DNA from: Isoperla grammatica
Lineage: Eukaryota > Arthropoda > Insecta > Plecoptera > Perlodidae
Direction of reading: 5' to 3'
NCBI GenBank assembly: GCA_945910005.1
Contig: OX246748.1
Location: 8,967,363-9,031,362 of the forward strand
DNA: 64,000 bases
How positions within the stretch are numbered: the first letter of the stretch is position 1; every line of letters starts with the position of its first letter. This document shows positions 46,481-57,359 of this stretch, piece by piece. The notes under the pieces are model-generated. The model did no database searches and was not told the origin of the DNA. It saw only the letters and a list, made by a program, of their open reading frames with translations. Position numbers and translations under genes: made by a program.

Positions 46481-49400
46481 ATGCAGACTCAGGTAAGACT
46501 GCTCAACCACTGAACAGCAGTACGTTTATAATAAAAAAAAAATATAGAATTGTAATTAAAAATTAAAACTGTGAAGTCTTAAGTTTAAGAAAAGTGATAT
46601 TGTGTAAGCACGAGTGAAATAAATTTGTTCTCTTATATAAATAATCGTATTTGTGGTTATAGGCTAATAATAATTATAAAATGTTATCGGAACGTTTTTC
46701 TCATAGGGTGAAGTCAAGGGGGGGGGGGGGGGGGGGTTGATATAGGAACGAAGAAAACTTTTAGGAAGTCGTGTTAAGGGACAAAAAGGGCAAATGGGAG
46801 GACTTATTTAGTCACCACTACGACTGGCAGTGTCACCGTTCGTGTAATTTATTTTCTAATCCGCAACTCTTACGGGCAGAAACAAAAATAGATTAGTGGA
46901 TGAATAAAAACAACTTTGGTTTATTTTATTTCAAATACAGGGTATTTATTTTAACCACAGGGAACTATTATGGCCTTGGGAATTTGTTTGTTTGACGACA
47001 TAGTTGAAACCTAGGTGACATGACGACGGCTCAGCTAACTCAAACGTCGCCGTCGTCGTCGCCGTCATCGTCAGTGAAAACACAAAATGTGAAGAGAATG
47101 GGGGCTTAAGGGGGTAGGTCTAGCGTAACACATACAAAACACACATCTTTGAGAATTTTTATCTCAGCTCCTATCCATGCAATAAAATTGATTTTTTTTT
47201 GTACTAATTAAGTGACACATTTTTATAATAATAATACATAAGTTTGGTAATTGTGGTTGAATTATTACCAACTTTATAAAATTGTGTGTGTACTACACAT
47301 TCAACTTTTTGAAGAAACATGTTATCACTCTTTATCTAAAATCTCAAGTAATATTAACCCTACAAACTCCAAACTTTTACTTGTGTCACCATAAGACCAC
47401 TGGTTATGGTCGGTACCAAAAGAATTAGGGTGACATAATTTTAAGACAAATTTCAGGGCACATAACATTTATGTATATATTTTTGTGTTTTTTTGGTGGT
47501 TTAATCCTACCTTGTAACTGTTCTTTTTAAGATATTAGTTGTTTTGAGGTACCGACCATAGGCACTATAAAAATACACAAACCTTGAAAATTTTATCACA
47601 ATCGGTCCAGTAGTTTTCAAGATATGAATTTTTAAGTTAGTAAAATAACCGTTCTGAGAAAAATAGCAATTAAAGTGGTGTGTATACCTGGGTGGAAGAT
47701 TGATCAAAATGATCTATCTAACGTCTCATGATTAGAAGGAACGTATGACTACACATCCTATCTCAGTAAAAGAACCACGTGAATGTTCACAGATATCGGA
47801 CCGAATCCTTAACCTTAACCAACTATGAATAACGTACACACATTTCACACTTTCTTTAAGTCTCAATATAGTTACTACATAATATTTTACTGGATTGATT
47901 GATTGATTGATTAATGGGGCTTAACGTCTAATATTTGTGCAACATTGGCTAATCGAGACGATGAGCGGGTGATAATGCGAGTTCAACAAGGGTGGGCAGG
48001 GCCAAGTGGGAGGAGAAATCTTTAGTGGGACAGTGGGGGGGAAGGGCCAGTGGGGGGGGGGGGGGGTCTCCTTTCTTTGCCTCTTAATTTTTTTTTTTTA
48101 AAGGGGCTTAACGTCTCATATTTATGCAACGATGGCTAATCGAGACGATGAGCGTGTGATAATGAAGATGAGAAAAATGATAATATTTTACTGGAATAAT
48201 TGCTTTTGCACCCTACTATATAACGCAGTATTGTTTGGTTCAGGTTCTATTCGCATGCGCCCTGGTAGCGCTAGTGGTTTGCGTCAACGGCTACCCTGGA
48301 GTCCACTATGAGGAAGAAAGCCACGACCATCATGTAAGTATATAGCCTACTGCGTTTCCACTATATTACAATGCCTACATTTTACTGGGCACCCAGAAGA
48401 GGGACCTAACTCGTCGAGTGAAGTAAGTTAAGTCGGAATAATTCGGGAGGGTCGCTTTGTCTTTGGTCGCCTCGTCCGAGTCATCTCAGTATACTGATGT
48501 CCACTCTGAGATCACAAGACAAATACTAGATGCATCAGCGGGATGCCAGGAAACTCCTAGAAAGAACACAAGGGAACACACGTAACGATTCCCTTTCATT
48601 AATTTGATAGGCGAGTGCCTTATCCACTTCCAATAAACGTTCAAAACATGAATAAGCCGATTACCACAGGACTATCTTGTGAATGATTGATTAACGGGGC
48701 TTAACGTCTCATATTTGTGCAACAATGGCTAATCGAGTCGGAGGACTAATTTTTTACCGTTACGTCCAGTTTTCACTGCTATTGGTAATTACTAACTATC
48801 ATGAAGTTATTGTTGTATTATTATTATTAATTGTATTGTTTCACTGCTGTAGTAGTTAGTGTAGTTAGCGACATATAAAACACTTAGGTCATATGACGTC
48901 CGCCGAATAAGATCTTTCTATCACATATCGCCCTGGTTCATATTATATTAAAATTATTAAGATGAGAAAAAGATTTTGGAGAAATAAATTTGGGCCAATT
49001 GTAAACCTTGGGACCAAGCTTGGGTTTTTAATGGTGGTACAACATACGAAGTTATACTTAAGATTAAAAATATTCACGCCAAATAGTGGTAGGAGAAAAT
49101 AGGATGATAAGCCGATTCCATTGACTGGAAAGGAGGAGGTAGGAAGTAGTTTATTATTTAATTTTTTAGTGTAATAATCATTTATTTTACGAGGTAGCTA
49201 CTTCACTTTTACTTCCGTTACACGTCACCGGGTTCATCGAGTCCAATCGAGTCCAATCGAGTCCAATCGAGTCCAATCAAGTCCAATCCAGTTAGGGGGG
49301 CGGTAGGGTGGTGGTTGGAGGGCATTTAACTCGCAAAGAGTTCTAACATTGTACAGAAACTATAAACCAAATGAGTATAATAGATGAAATGTTTACCAAG

Positions 49401-52400
49401 TCAAGTCCAGTTTCTATTGAAATAGATAAGTTCATTGGCTATGTAATTGGATTAACATTCACTTTCTGGACTGTAATTAAGTAGTTAATAGTTGCGACTG
49501 TCTGTGTGTATCCATGCGAGTATTCTTAGTAGAGCGTTAAAACAAATGCGATTAAGGTAATATATTATGTATTCATTAGCATTAAATTGTTTTTTTACCA
49601 TCGAACAATAAAAGAGGAACCTTATCACCATGCCATTAGTATAAATATAGGTATTAAAACCAGGTAGTCATACGTGTTTTGTTAACATTCGTAAGTATAG
49701 GGTAGTGGGTACATATAATTATATGATTACTAAATAGTAAATCGAGGAACTCAATTAGCTGTTGATAGCTACTTAGCGCACGCTAAGATAATCCTTGATG
49801 TTGAAGAACAATCTCGAAAATGGTAAAATTACCCCTTCGCCGCTCACAACATACAGAGTTAACCTGAATCCATTCCAGCATGGGCAAATAAAGAACTGAA
49901 TGTAAGCGTGTGTAATTCTAAGAGGTATCAAAGATCAGAGTTTAATACAGGTAGGCCTGTAAGGGAAAATAACCAATGCCCAAATTAATCAGATCGGCAA
50001 CGGACTCAAATTTCAATTTATGTAAAGATTATATAGTGAAAAATAGGAACTGTAACTTGTGATTAATGTATGTATAAATAAAATAATATACCAATGCTCC
50101 CAAACAGTAGCAAACATGCTAAATAAAGTATATTATATTATATGGTGCAAAATGAAGTTGGTAATAGGAAGAGATCCATGCGAGGATCATATTTGTTTGC
50201 TTCTCAAGCATTTGTTCTTTCAACGACGCGCTGGATATTAGCGTTGGTCAAATCCACTATGCATTTCACCAGGTTCGTTAAAATGGCAACGAGTTGGGAG
50301 GTTTAAGGAGGTGAGGCCGTCAATAGGGTTTGGTGGACGTTCAGGTCCAAAGAAGGGCCGACAGATATGTAAAATTACAATTGTTTTACGACATACTCGG
50401 CAGTCAGCTTATGTTGTAGTATAACGTTGGTCGAAGGAGTAGTTTGCCCAGTTTCGTACACTGGACACAGTACACGAAAACAGCTTAGGGCCCTATGCGA
50501 AAGTCAGCTTATGTTGTGGTATAACGTTGGTCGAAGGAGTAGTTTGCCCAGTTTCGTACACTGGACACAGTACACGAAAACAGCTTATGCGAAAGTCAGC
50601 TTATGTTGTGGTATAACGTTGGTCGAAGGAGTAGTTTGCCCAGTTTCGTACACAGGACACTGTACGCGAAAACAAGTGCGGCTCAGCTATGGAGAACGGT
50701 AAAATCTCCACAGCTGATGAAATAAAAGAAATCAATCCTTACTATGGCGGAAAACCAAGAGAATATCAACCCAGAACGCGCCAAGATGAGTGTCACGGCC
50801 GTTGAGAAGGGGGGAGTAAATAAGACTGGGGCCGAAGTAGAGATGCCAAAACCAATGATGACTAGTGACATGTGGCTGGGGCGGGGGGGGTGTATGTCGG
50901 GTATTTACAACAACAAGTCTAAGAAGCAATGGATTATTCAAGATAAAATGTACCAAGCCTCTCCGAGCACGAAGCGAGACCCACCTCGACTGTAGGTTAA
51001 AATCACGCACTGCGACTTCGGGCGGGAGCGGGAGCTCGATTCAACACCTCCGCACTCGACGGTGTCCGACAAGCGAATGAGCGCTCGAGCGCTGTCGTCG
51101 CTCCTATTTATAGCGGTGGCGCGGTGACGTCATCATACCAGATCCACGTTCGCTCTCGTTGTCTTGACAGCTAGACGATACGATTTCGGGCTTTTAGTAG
51201 CTTCTTACGACAGGCAGAGCTACCGTGGACCAATTTTATACCCCGGGCGAATACGGAAGTCGTCAGGAATACAGTTCAGGGAGGGTAAGGTTTAGAAAAT
51301 GGTTTGTTGCGGAGGGGTTTGGAGTGTCATTAATGCTTTTTGTTCGACGTCCATGTAGTGAATTAAGCTTTAGATCGCCAATAGGGCTGTCAAGTATGTA
51401 GAATAATGTCAAACTAATATACACTCAAGAACTGTCCTTTTAGGGAGCGGTCACCGCGAAAAGGAGCCCACCTCAAAGAACAACAAGAAGGTGAAATTGA
51501 GTATATTGTTTCCTGACCTACTCTACCGTTAGATCATGTAACGAGTGGGATGACTTATAAGTGGGATGTGGGAAAGTGGGATGACTTATATTCATTGGGG
51601 TTCCGATCAGTTGTGATAAACAGATCACAGCAAAGTAGCCTTTCATCATATTTGATTATAACAGAGGATGAATATCCACTGAAAGACATTGAAACTAAAC
51701 GCAAGAGAAATCAATAATGGTAGTACTAAGATTAAAATTGGTCTAGAGAATCGTGATTAAGAAAAGGGACTATTCAAAAATCATGCGATGAACAATAAAT
51801 AATATGTATATGTTGTATTGTATGATTATTGAAGCATTGTTCATGTCACGATAGCTGTAAAATTCTCAGGAGAAACAGTAACTTCACACGATATATTTTT
51901 ACTGAATTTGTCGGAGTTACATTACGAGTAACATTACTTGAAATTTGCCCTGACAACGCATGCCAACAGACGAAAATTAAACAAAAAATTAAGGGAAGGA
52001 CCTCATTTTGTCGCCTTTTACGACTAACAGAGTCACCCTGGGCCTAATTCTACCCGGGGCCAAGATGATCAACCCACGTTTCCTATAGTTATCTATTTTT
52101 TACCATTTTTGAGCAGCAGCTACTATTTATTTGGGTTTTGACAACCACTTTTGATTGATTGTGTTGTTAGTTCGAAGAATACTTTTCAACTCTTCAGTCT
52201 TCACAATTTACCGTGTACCTAGAGGTACTATTTATTTGGGTTTTGACAACAACTTTTATTGATTGTGTTGTTAGTTCGAAGAATACTTTTCAACTCTTCA
52301 GTCTTCACATACCGTGTACCTAGAGGTACTATTTATTTGGGTTTTGACAACCACTTTTATTGATTGTGTTGTTAGTTCGAAGAATACTCTTCAACTCTTC

Positions 52401-54049
52401 AGTCTTCACAATTTACCGTGTACCTAGAGGTACTATTAATTTGGGTTTTGACAACCACTTTTGATTGATTGTGTTGTTAGTTCGAAGAATACCTTTCAAC
52501 TCTTCAGTGTTCAGAATTTACCGTGTACCTAGCTACACACTGGTTGTTCTCAATGGGAATCAAATATCTCCCGGTGCACTAAACACTACCAAGGTACAAA
52601 CAACACGCTTGTAACTGTGAGTGCAAATACACCAAAACTCTCATATCATCAGCTCGTTGGAACGTGTGGATGCTTGCGCGCAACACTGCATAGTAACCGA
52701 TTGTCGAATTCGTTGTTGGATATTAAGAAATGTTAAATTAATTTGCTTATTTGTATTTATTTTTATTACTATTTATTTAGAATCGAATGTTTCAAACAAT
52801 ATAACCACGGCCGTAATTAAGGGAAACAAAAAACATATTGGGTGGGTTTTGGGGGGGGGGTTGTAGGTTTATATATAATTTTTATATCATGAGTAGGTAC
52901 AGAAAAAAAAATGTGGGTCAGCTAACAAATTAAGCTAACACAAGATCAACGAAGTTTCACAAGAGAACACTCTGTTAGAAAACACAGAAACTGGTCCCTC
53001 CACAAGAGGTTAGTTGACCTACCTAATTGACAAAAATAATTTGTTTAACAATCTAGTCCAAATTTTTTCAAAGCACTAGCAGATGCCTTGCACTGTATTG
53101 CAGATATACATAGAAGTGCTACACACATTTATTATACTGCTGAGCCTCCTATATCGGTGTAGTAAGCACTAGCAGATGCCTTGCACTGTATTGCAGATAT
53201 ACATAGAAGTGCTACACACCTGTATTATACTGCTGAGCCTCCTCTATCGGTGTAGTAAGCACTAGCAGATGCCTTGCACTGTATTGCAGATATACATAGA
53301 AGTGCTACACACCTGTATTATACCGCTGTGCCTCCACTATCACTGTAGTAAGCACTAGCAGATGCCTTGCACTGTATTGCAGATATACATAGAAGTGTCA
53401 CACACCTGTATTATACCGCTGAGCCTCCACTATCACTGTAGTAAGCACTAGCAGATGCCTTGCACTGTATTGCAGATATACATAGAACTGCTACACACAT
53501 GTATTATACCACGGAGCCTCCTATATCGGTGTAGTAATCACTAGCACATCTATAGCTCATCATATCTACGTAAAATTATAATTTGGAAATAAGGTCTCTT
53601 CAAAGTTATGTGCTTGACACAAGCACACTTACGAGTGGTTTTAAATTTCTCTTCTTCTTGTTTTTTAACACTTTCTATTTTGAATTGACGATACAAACCA
53701 TATAGCATACATGCAATTTTCATTAAAATGAATAATTTTCACTTTGAGCTTTAATTGTATAAGTAACTAATAATTAATAATAAATAAACATTCTTCTTTC
53801 TTGCAGGCTCATCCACACTACAACTTCAACTACGCCGTCCACGACCTCCACACTGGCGACATCAAGAACCAATGGGAGACGCGAGACGGTGACGTAGTCA
53901 AGGGCAGCTACAGCCTGGTGGAGCCCGATGGTACTACCAGGACAGTTGACTACACCGCTGACAAACACAACGGCTTCAACGCTGTAGTCAAGAAGAGTGG
54001 ACATGCCCACCATCCTATTCAACATCATCACGAGCACCAACACTATTGA
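46481..54049 (+). CDS. RR-2 cuticle protein, gene 2 (three exons, 114 aa)
   Basis: Secreted chitin-binding structural cuticle protein of the CPR family, RR-2 type. Exons are 46,481-46,492 (MQTQ, donor GTAAGA), 48,244-48,333 (acceptor TTGGTTCAG, donor GTAAGT) and 53,807-54,049 (acceptor TTTCTTGCAG, stop TGA); all joins are phase 0. The signal peptide is [16 protein letters not shown] after MQTQ, with cleavage before YPG. A short acidic and His-containing linker (EEESHDHH) follows. The RR-2 block lies at residues 36-98: [55 protein letters not shown]. The tail is short and His-rich ([15 protein letters not shown]). The tiny first exon carrying only the first residues is common in arthropod CPR genes. 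Gene 2 converges on gene 3, whose RR-2 exon is nearly identical in DNA. Introns are 1,751 and 5,473 bp, the second rich in tandem arrays. Confidence 0.95.
46718..46736 (+). repeat. 19-base G run in gene 2 intron 1
   Basis: A long G homopolymer about 225 bp downstream of the first donor and on the coding strand, so it would be in the pre-mRNA. It lies in a decayed C-type repeat fragment that continues to about 46,840. The rest of the intron to 47,893 is AT-rich without recognised elements. Confidence 0.85.
47894..48190 (-). mobile_element. Two abutting SINE-like copies upstream of gene 2 exon 2
   Basis: The first copy (47,894-48,085) runs GATTGATTAATGGGGCTTAA to a 15-base G run and TCTCCTTTCTTTGCCTCTTA. 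The second (48,100-48,190) restarts GGGGCTTAACGTCTCATATT. TAATATTTTACTGGA occurs before the first copy (about 47,880) and after the second (about 48,181), which reads as a target duplication of about 15 bp enclosing both. Confidence 0.8.
48334..50402. other. Gene 2 intron 2, first part
   Basis: A shared-block fragment lies at 48,681-48,740 (GATTGATTAACGGGGCTTAA). A 10-bp tandem (GAGTCCAATC, five to six copies) is at 49,239-49,293, next to a G-rich piece at 49,293-49,330. Otherwise AT-rich with no recognised gene. Confidence 0.5.
50403..50690. repeat. Tandem repeat of 92-100 bp, 3 copies, with a hairpin
   Basis: GTCAGCTTATGTTGTGGTAT starts at 50,403 (one variant base), 50,503 and 50,595. Each unit contains GGTCGAAGGAGTAGTTTGCC and an imperfect palindrome TTTCGTACACTG-GACA-CAGTACACGAAA. 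In copy three the stem has changed on both sides (ACAG and CTGT), so pairing is kept. Confidence 0.9.
50744..50995 (+). other. Isolated 83-codon open frame, unassigned
   Basis: Starts at an ATG in good context (ACTATGGCGG) and reads [17 protein letters not shown] then a mixed polar sequence ending KRDPPRL. Composition is closer to protein than most frames here, and the word QENINPE occurs near the N-terminus of vertebrate cyclin A. That is far too short to assign. It lies inside gene 2 intron 2, has no recognised continuation, and overlaps another frame. No gene is called with confidence. Confidence 0.2.
51078..51132 (-). promoter_or_regulatory. Promoter-like block: CRE, TATA and initiator
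   Basis: In a GC-rich island the minus strand has TGACGTCA (51,132-51,125), TATAAATA (51,112-51,105) and TCATT with its A at 51,078, a TATA-to-initiator spacing of 34 that equals that of gene 3. The first minus-strand ATG downstream, at 50,871, opens a 62-codon hydrophobic frame that I do not recognise. It could be a nested antisense gene, a noncoding RNA promoter or a promoter carried by a repeat. Confidence 0.45.
51133..52120. other. Gene 2 intron 2, middle, with A tails
   Basis: A-tail fragments at 51,195-51,255 (CTTCTTACGACAGGCAGAGC) and 51,995-52,060 (CACCCTGGGCCTAATTCTAC). The motif GGTCACCGCGAAAAGGAGCC is at 51,449-51,468. Nothing else is recognised. Confidence 0.5.
52121..52532. repeat. 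Tandem repeat of about 104 bp, 4 copies
   Basis: TACTATTTATTTGGGTTTTG starts at 52,121, 52,226 and 52,327, with a variant at 52,431. Each is followed by TTGTTAGTTCGAAGAATACT, CAACTCTTCAGTCTTCACA and TACCGTGTACCTAGAGG. High identity indicates a recent array. Confidence 0.93.
52533..53070. other. Gene 2 intron 2, no recognisable element
   Basis: AT-rich sequence with a 10-base G run near 52,852. Nothing else recognised. Confidence 0.45.
53071..53545. repeat. 93-bp tandem repeat, 5 copies plus a partial
   Basis: AAGCACTAGCAGATGCCTTG starts at 53,071, 53,164, 53,257, 53,350 and 53,443, an exact 93-bp period, with a sixth partial copy near 53,536. Units also share GTATTGCAGATATACATAGA. The array ends about 260 bp before the RR-2 exon of gene 2. 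Confidence 0.95.
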
Positions 54050-54082
54050 AATTGTTTTTGAACAACATAATTATTTAACAAC

Positions 54083-54088
54083 AATAAA
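54083..54088 (+). terminator. Polyadenylation signal of gene 2
   Basis: AATAAA 34 nt after the stop codon, followed within 25 nt by a TGTTTGT stretch. Confidence 0.8.
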
Positions 54089-54220
54089 TATTTTAACTAT
54101 TTCCAATGTTTGTCCACGTACATAATAACCCCGATGTTACATGATGTCCTCTACTTTAACTCATGCTGTTGCAGATAGAAATACCATGGGCCTTTTCTAC
54201 TCCTGGGCCCGGATTCACAA

Positions 54221-54526
54221 TTAAATTATTTGGGCTTAACGTCTCATATTTTTGCAACGAGGCTAATCGAGACAATGAGTGGGTGATATATGAAGATGAA
54301 ATAGGGGGCTGTTTGGAGGAAAGGAGCAAATAGGAGGGCGGGGTGAAAAGGGGAAGGGGGAGAAAAGGGGATTGGGGTGTGGACTGCACTTCGTCTGACT
54401 TATCCTCCTCGACCAGTCCGGCTAGGGTGGCCCTACCAAAAGCATACGCTTCCGCCGGCATAGCTCTCGGGATCATCAAAGCACACAAACCTGCCCACCA
54501 CGATAAGGTAGCAGTCCCTGGGCAGG
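54221..54526 (-). mobile_element. SINE-like element, B type, with perfect target duplication
   Basis: Flanked by CCGGATTCACAA at 54,209-54,220 and 54,527-54,538, a perfect 12-bp target duplication. The element is 306 bp. Read on the minus strand it begins CCTGCCCAGGGACTGCTACC, can fold CCTGCCCA against TGGGCAGG, and ends with the shared block near GTTAAGCCCAAATAATTTAA. It inserted into an A-type tail (CTCCTGGGCCC at 54,200-54,210). This copy defines the B family ends. Confidence 0.94.
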
Positions 54527-54538
54527 CCGGATTCACAA

Positions 54539-56029
54539 GAGGTCGTAAGTCTTATTTTGGTCTTATCTCTAAGACCGGCCTAACTTTATCTTGTAAAACC
54601 AGACCCAGGTCACATAAAAAGTTACTAATTCCTGGTGAGGGTAAGGACATAATGAACATTCCAATAATATCTTTAAAATATGTTCTAAGATAATTTCCTA
54701 ATTTTATTAGAGGTTCAAAGTTAGGCCGGTCTTAGAGATATCCAAAACGACTTAGGACCTCTTGTGAATCCGGGTCCAGTATCACACGGGGTAAAGTATT
54801 GGGAGGAGGAATTATTGTAATCATTTAATAGTCGTCACCACATATTGCAATCAAAATTATTGTACATAAGTAATGTTCATGTACAGCTATCACTTTTTTG
54901 TCAATACGATAATTATTTGTATTTTTATTATTATTATTAGTATTTCGTAACGACCTACCGGTACTCAACAACTGGGTCAAATTACGTCAAGGGGTTGATG
55001 GTGTGGAGGGAACGGGGAACAGGGGCGTATTAATCTCGATGTTGTGAAGTAATATAAAACTGTGCTGTAACAGCTTCTTGAAGCAAAAACCAAAATATGA
55101 GGGCTGTATTTTATTAAAGCAAAAGTACAATAACCTTCCCTTAATTTGTTCGCCTCTTACGATTGTCAGATGGGATTACCCTGGGATAAATTGTACCACG
55201 GGCCCAAACGGAAAACCACATGCTAGAAAACTAACTCATGACGCCGAAAGAGGTTGGAGAAAAGGGATGAAAAGATTTTAAATGGTTAAAACATAAATTG
55301 GAAAACCTCCCCTCATAGCCTCTTACAAATGGCAGAGTAACCTCGGGTCCAAACGGGAGAAAAACAATAACCGGAAAATATATTACCATAATGATACTGT
55401 TTTAATCTTCTTCGTGGCGTTGTATACTTGTGGTAATATACTTTGAAGTTGTGTAGATTGATCGTATTTTAAAAAATGTATATATGAGAAACTATATCTT
55501 CAGCTGCTCCTTAATAAAGGAGAAAAGAACCTGGATAACTTAGGAAACGAATAATTCTTATTGTATTAGTCTTCTAATCTCTGCCAGTCCTCCAGTAATC
55601 CTCCATTCTTACAATCACCAAATAGGAAATTTATTTGTAGCAATGAAGCTATTGGGAGGATTTAAAGGGTTTTGTTTGGTGGTCGCCATGGAGAAAACAA
55701 CCTTTTCCACGAATAAGTAGTTATTGGGACATTGTAAGACTAGATTCAAGTATTACTTTGGTAATTCTAAAGTAAGAAACAAAAACCAAAAACACAAATC
55801 AATGACGACACTCGATCAAATAGACATCCTCATCAATGTAACCATTATTCTTTCCGGATAGTTTTAATTTTTTTTACTTTAAGTCTCTATTGTAATCATG
55901 TCACTCGATTATTATTAAATGTGTTTGGTGTTTAACTACGTAATCGACAGCTACATCAAATGACGTCGACCGAAAAGATCCTTCACACATCGCTGGGTCA
56001 TCATAGAGTTCAGCAGTAGAGGGAAGATT
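54539..56029. other. Between genes 2 and 3, fragments
   Basis: GGTCTTATCTCTAAGACCGG at 54,559-54,578 is mirrored at about 54,724-54,740 (GGCCGGTCTTAGAGAT), and CGGATTCACAAGAGGTCGTA is mirrored by the sequence at 54,755-54,775, giving a large imperfect inverted repeat (about 54,530-54,775). C/A-type fragments lie at 54,945-55,020, 55,150-55,212, 55,315-55,355 and 55,925-56,020. Confidence 0.5.
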
Positions 56030-56585
56030 GATTAATTGATATTTGGGCTTAACATCTCATATTCTTGCAACGAGGCTAACCGAGAAGTAGACGGAAGGGA
56101 GAAGTGGGGGCAGGAATGGTAACATGGGTAAATGGTTTGATTAATGGGGCTTAACGTCTCATATTTTTGCAACAATAGCTAATCAAGACGATGAGCGGGT
56201 GATAATGAAGATGAGAAAGATGATGATGAGGAATAAAGCCACATCAGAATCAGATCCATTGTACGTCGCGTGGGTCGTCATACGGGAGTCCAACAAGGGA
56301 GGGCAGGGCCATGTAAGAGGAGAAATATTCAATGGGACAGTGGGGAGAAAAGGGACAGGGTTTCGTTTCGTCGCCTCTTACGACTAGCAGAGTCACTCTT
56401 GGCCTATTCTACCCCGGGTCGAGACGGGTCTCCTTTCGTCGCCTTTTACGACTAGCAGTCACTCTGGACCTATTCTTCCCAGGGCTCAGACGGGCAATGG
56501 GAAAATGGAGCAAGTATGCCTCCTTTTGTCGCCTCTTGCCACTGGCAGTCTCTATAGGCAAAATTCTACCCCGGGCCGCGACGGA
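56030..56585 (-). mobile_element. Composite SINE-like cluster with three A tails
   Basis: A truncated start (56,037-56,080), then a full A element (56,140-56,430) ending CCCCGGGTCGAGACGGGT. Two further tails follow, 56,430-56,495 (TCTCCTTTCGTCGCCTTTTA ... GACGGGC) and 56,515-56,585 (CTCCTTTTGTCGCCTCTTGC ... CGACGG). The organisation parallels 37,561-38,110. Confidence 0.8.
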
Positions 56586-57359
56586 GTAATGTTAATCGCG
56601 ACGATGAGGGCGGTAAAGATGACGATGAAAACAGTTACAAACACCCCTTGCTTTATGCGGGATTCGAACCCCCGTTCCTATGAAACAATATTGGGGACCG
56701 GTGATAGAACCGAGTGAGAAGCTGTAGGGTTAGTTTCTGATACAAAAATAGTCACTCCACAATGTTTGTTTCGGGCATACACAAAAACACAGACAATACA
56801 AACACAAAACTATACCTATAACACCCGATTGTTTGTCCGACATGTGTCGTCACAGCTCTCTTATTCGTTACTGACGAATGACGGCAGTTTGACGGTTATT
56901 GCTTACTGTATATGTAAGACACTCTGTCATCATAGATTCATTCTAGCCCTGAGTTAAACGGGGGGTGGTCTTGTAAGAAAGATACAATGAGCAAGAAGAT
57001 AATTACAAGATGTATTATAGAATTTTATAATTTAACTCGTCATATTTGTGTTGTATTTTGCATTGTGTTGTATTTTACATCAAAACAGAGGTGTATTGGT
57101 TTGTATGTATATTGTTTAGGTTTAAAATCGTTAATGTGAGAACAATATAAATAAGATCAGAATGTCCTGCTGTTAGATAGAAGGGACCTTTGGTAAGTAC
57201 GCGGTAGGCAATGTAAGGCTTCTCAGAGGAGAACACAACAAATTTATATTTGATTATTATAATTATTTATATTGTTGTTTTTATTGTTCAGCCCTTAATA
57301 ACGTACTTGATTTTTGGGTCTTTTGACGTCAAAGAAGATTGGAGGAACTATTGTGCAAT
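56586..57359. other. Intergenic with a tRNA-like SINE piece
   Basis: On the minus strand at 56,690-56,640, AGGAACGGGGGTTCGAATCC then CGCATAAAGCAAGGGGTG matches the tRNA-like piece at 29,218-29,290 and holds a good B box. No complete cloverleaf. The rest is AT-rich with a C-type start near 57,290. Confidence 0.45.

Noticed and set aside
52121..53545. CRISPR-like array
   Set aside because: These are head-to-tail repeats of 93 and about 104 bp without unique spacers, in a eukaryotic intron.
53774..54043. Frames antisense to the RR-2 exons (also 58,835-59,092 on + and 16,257-16,610 on -)
   Set aside because: They are shadows of the real exons, which show splice sites, signal peptides and the RR-2 motif on the other strand.
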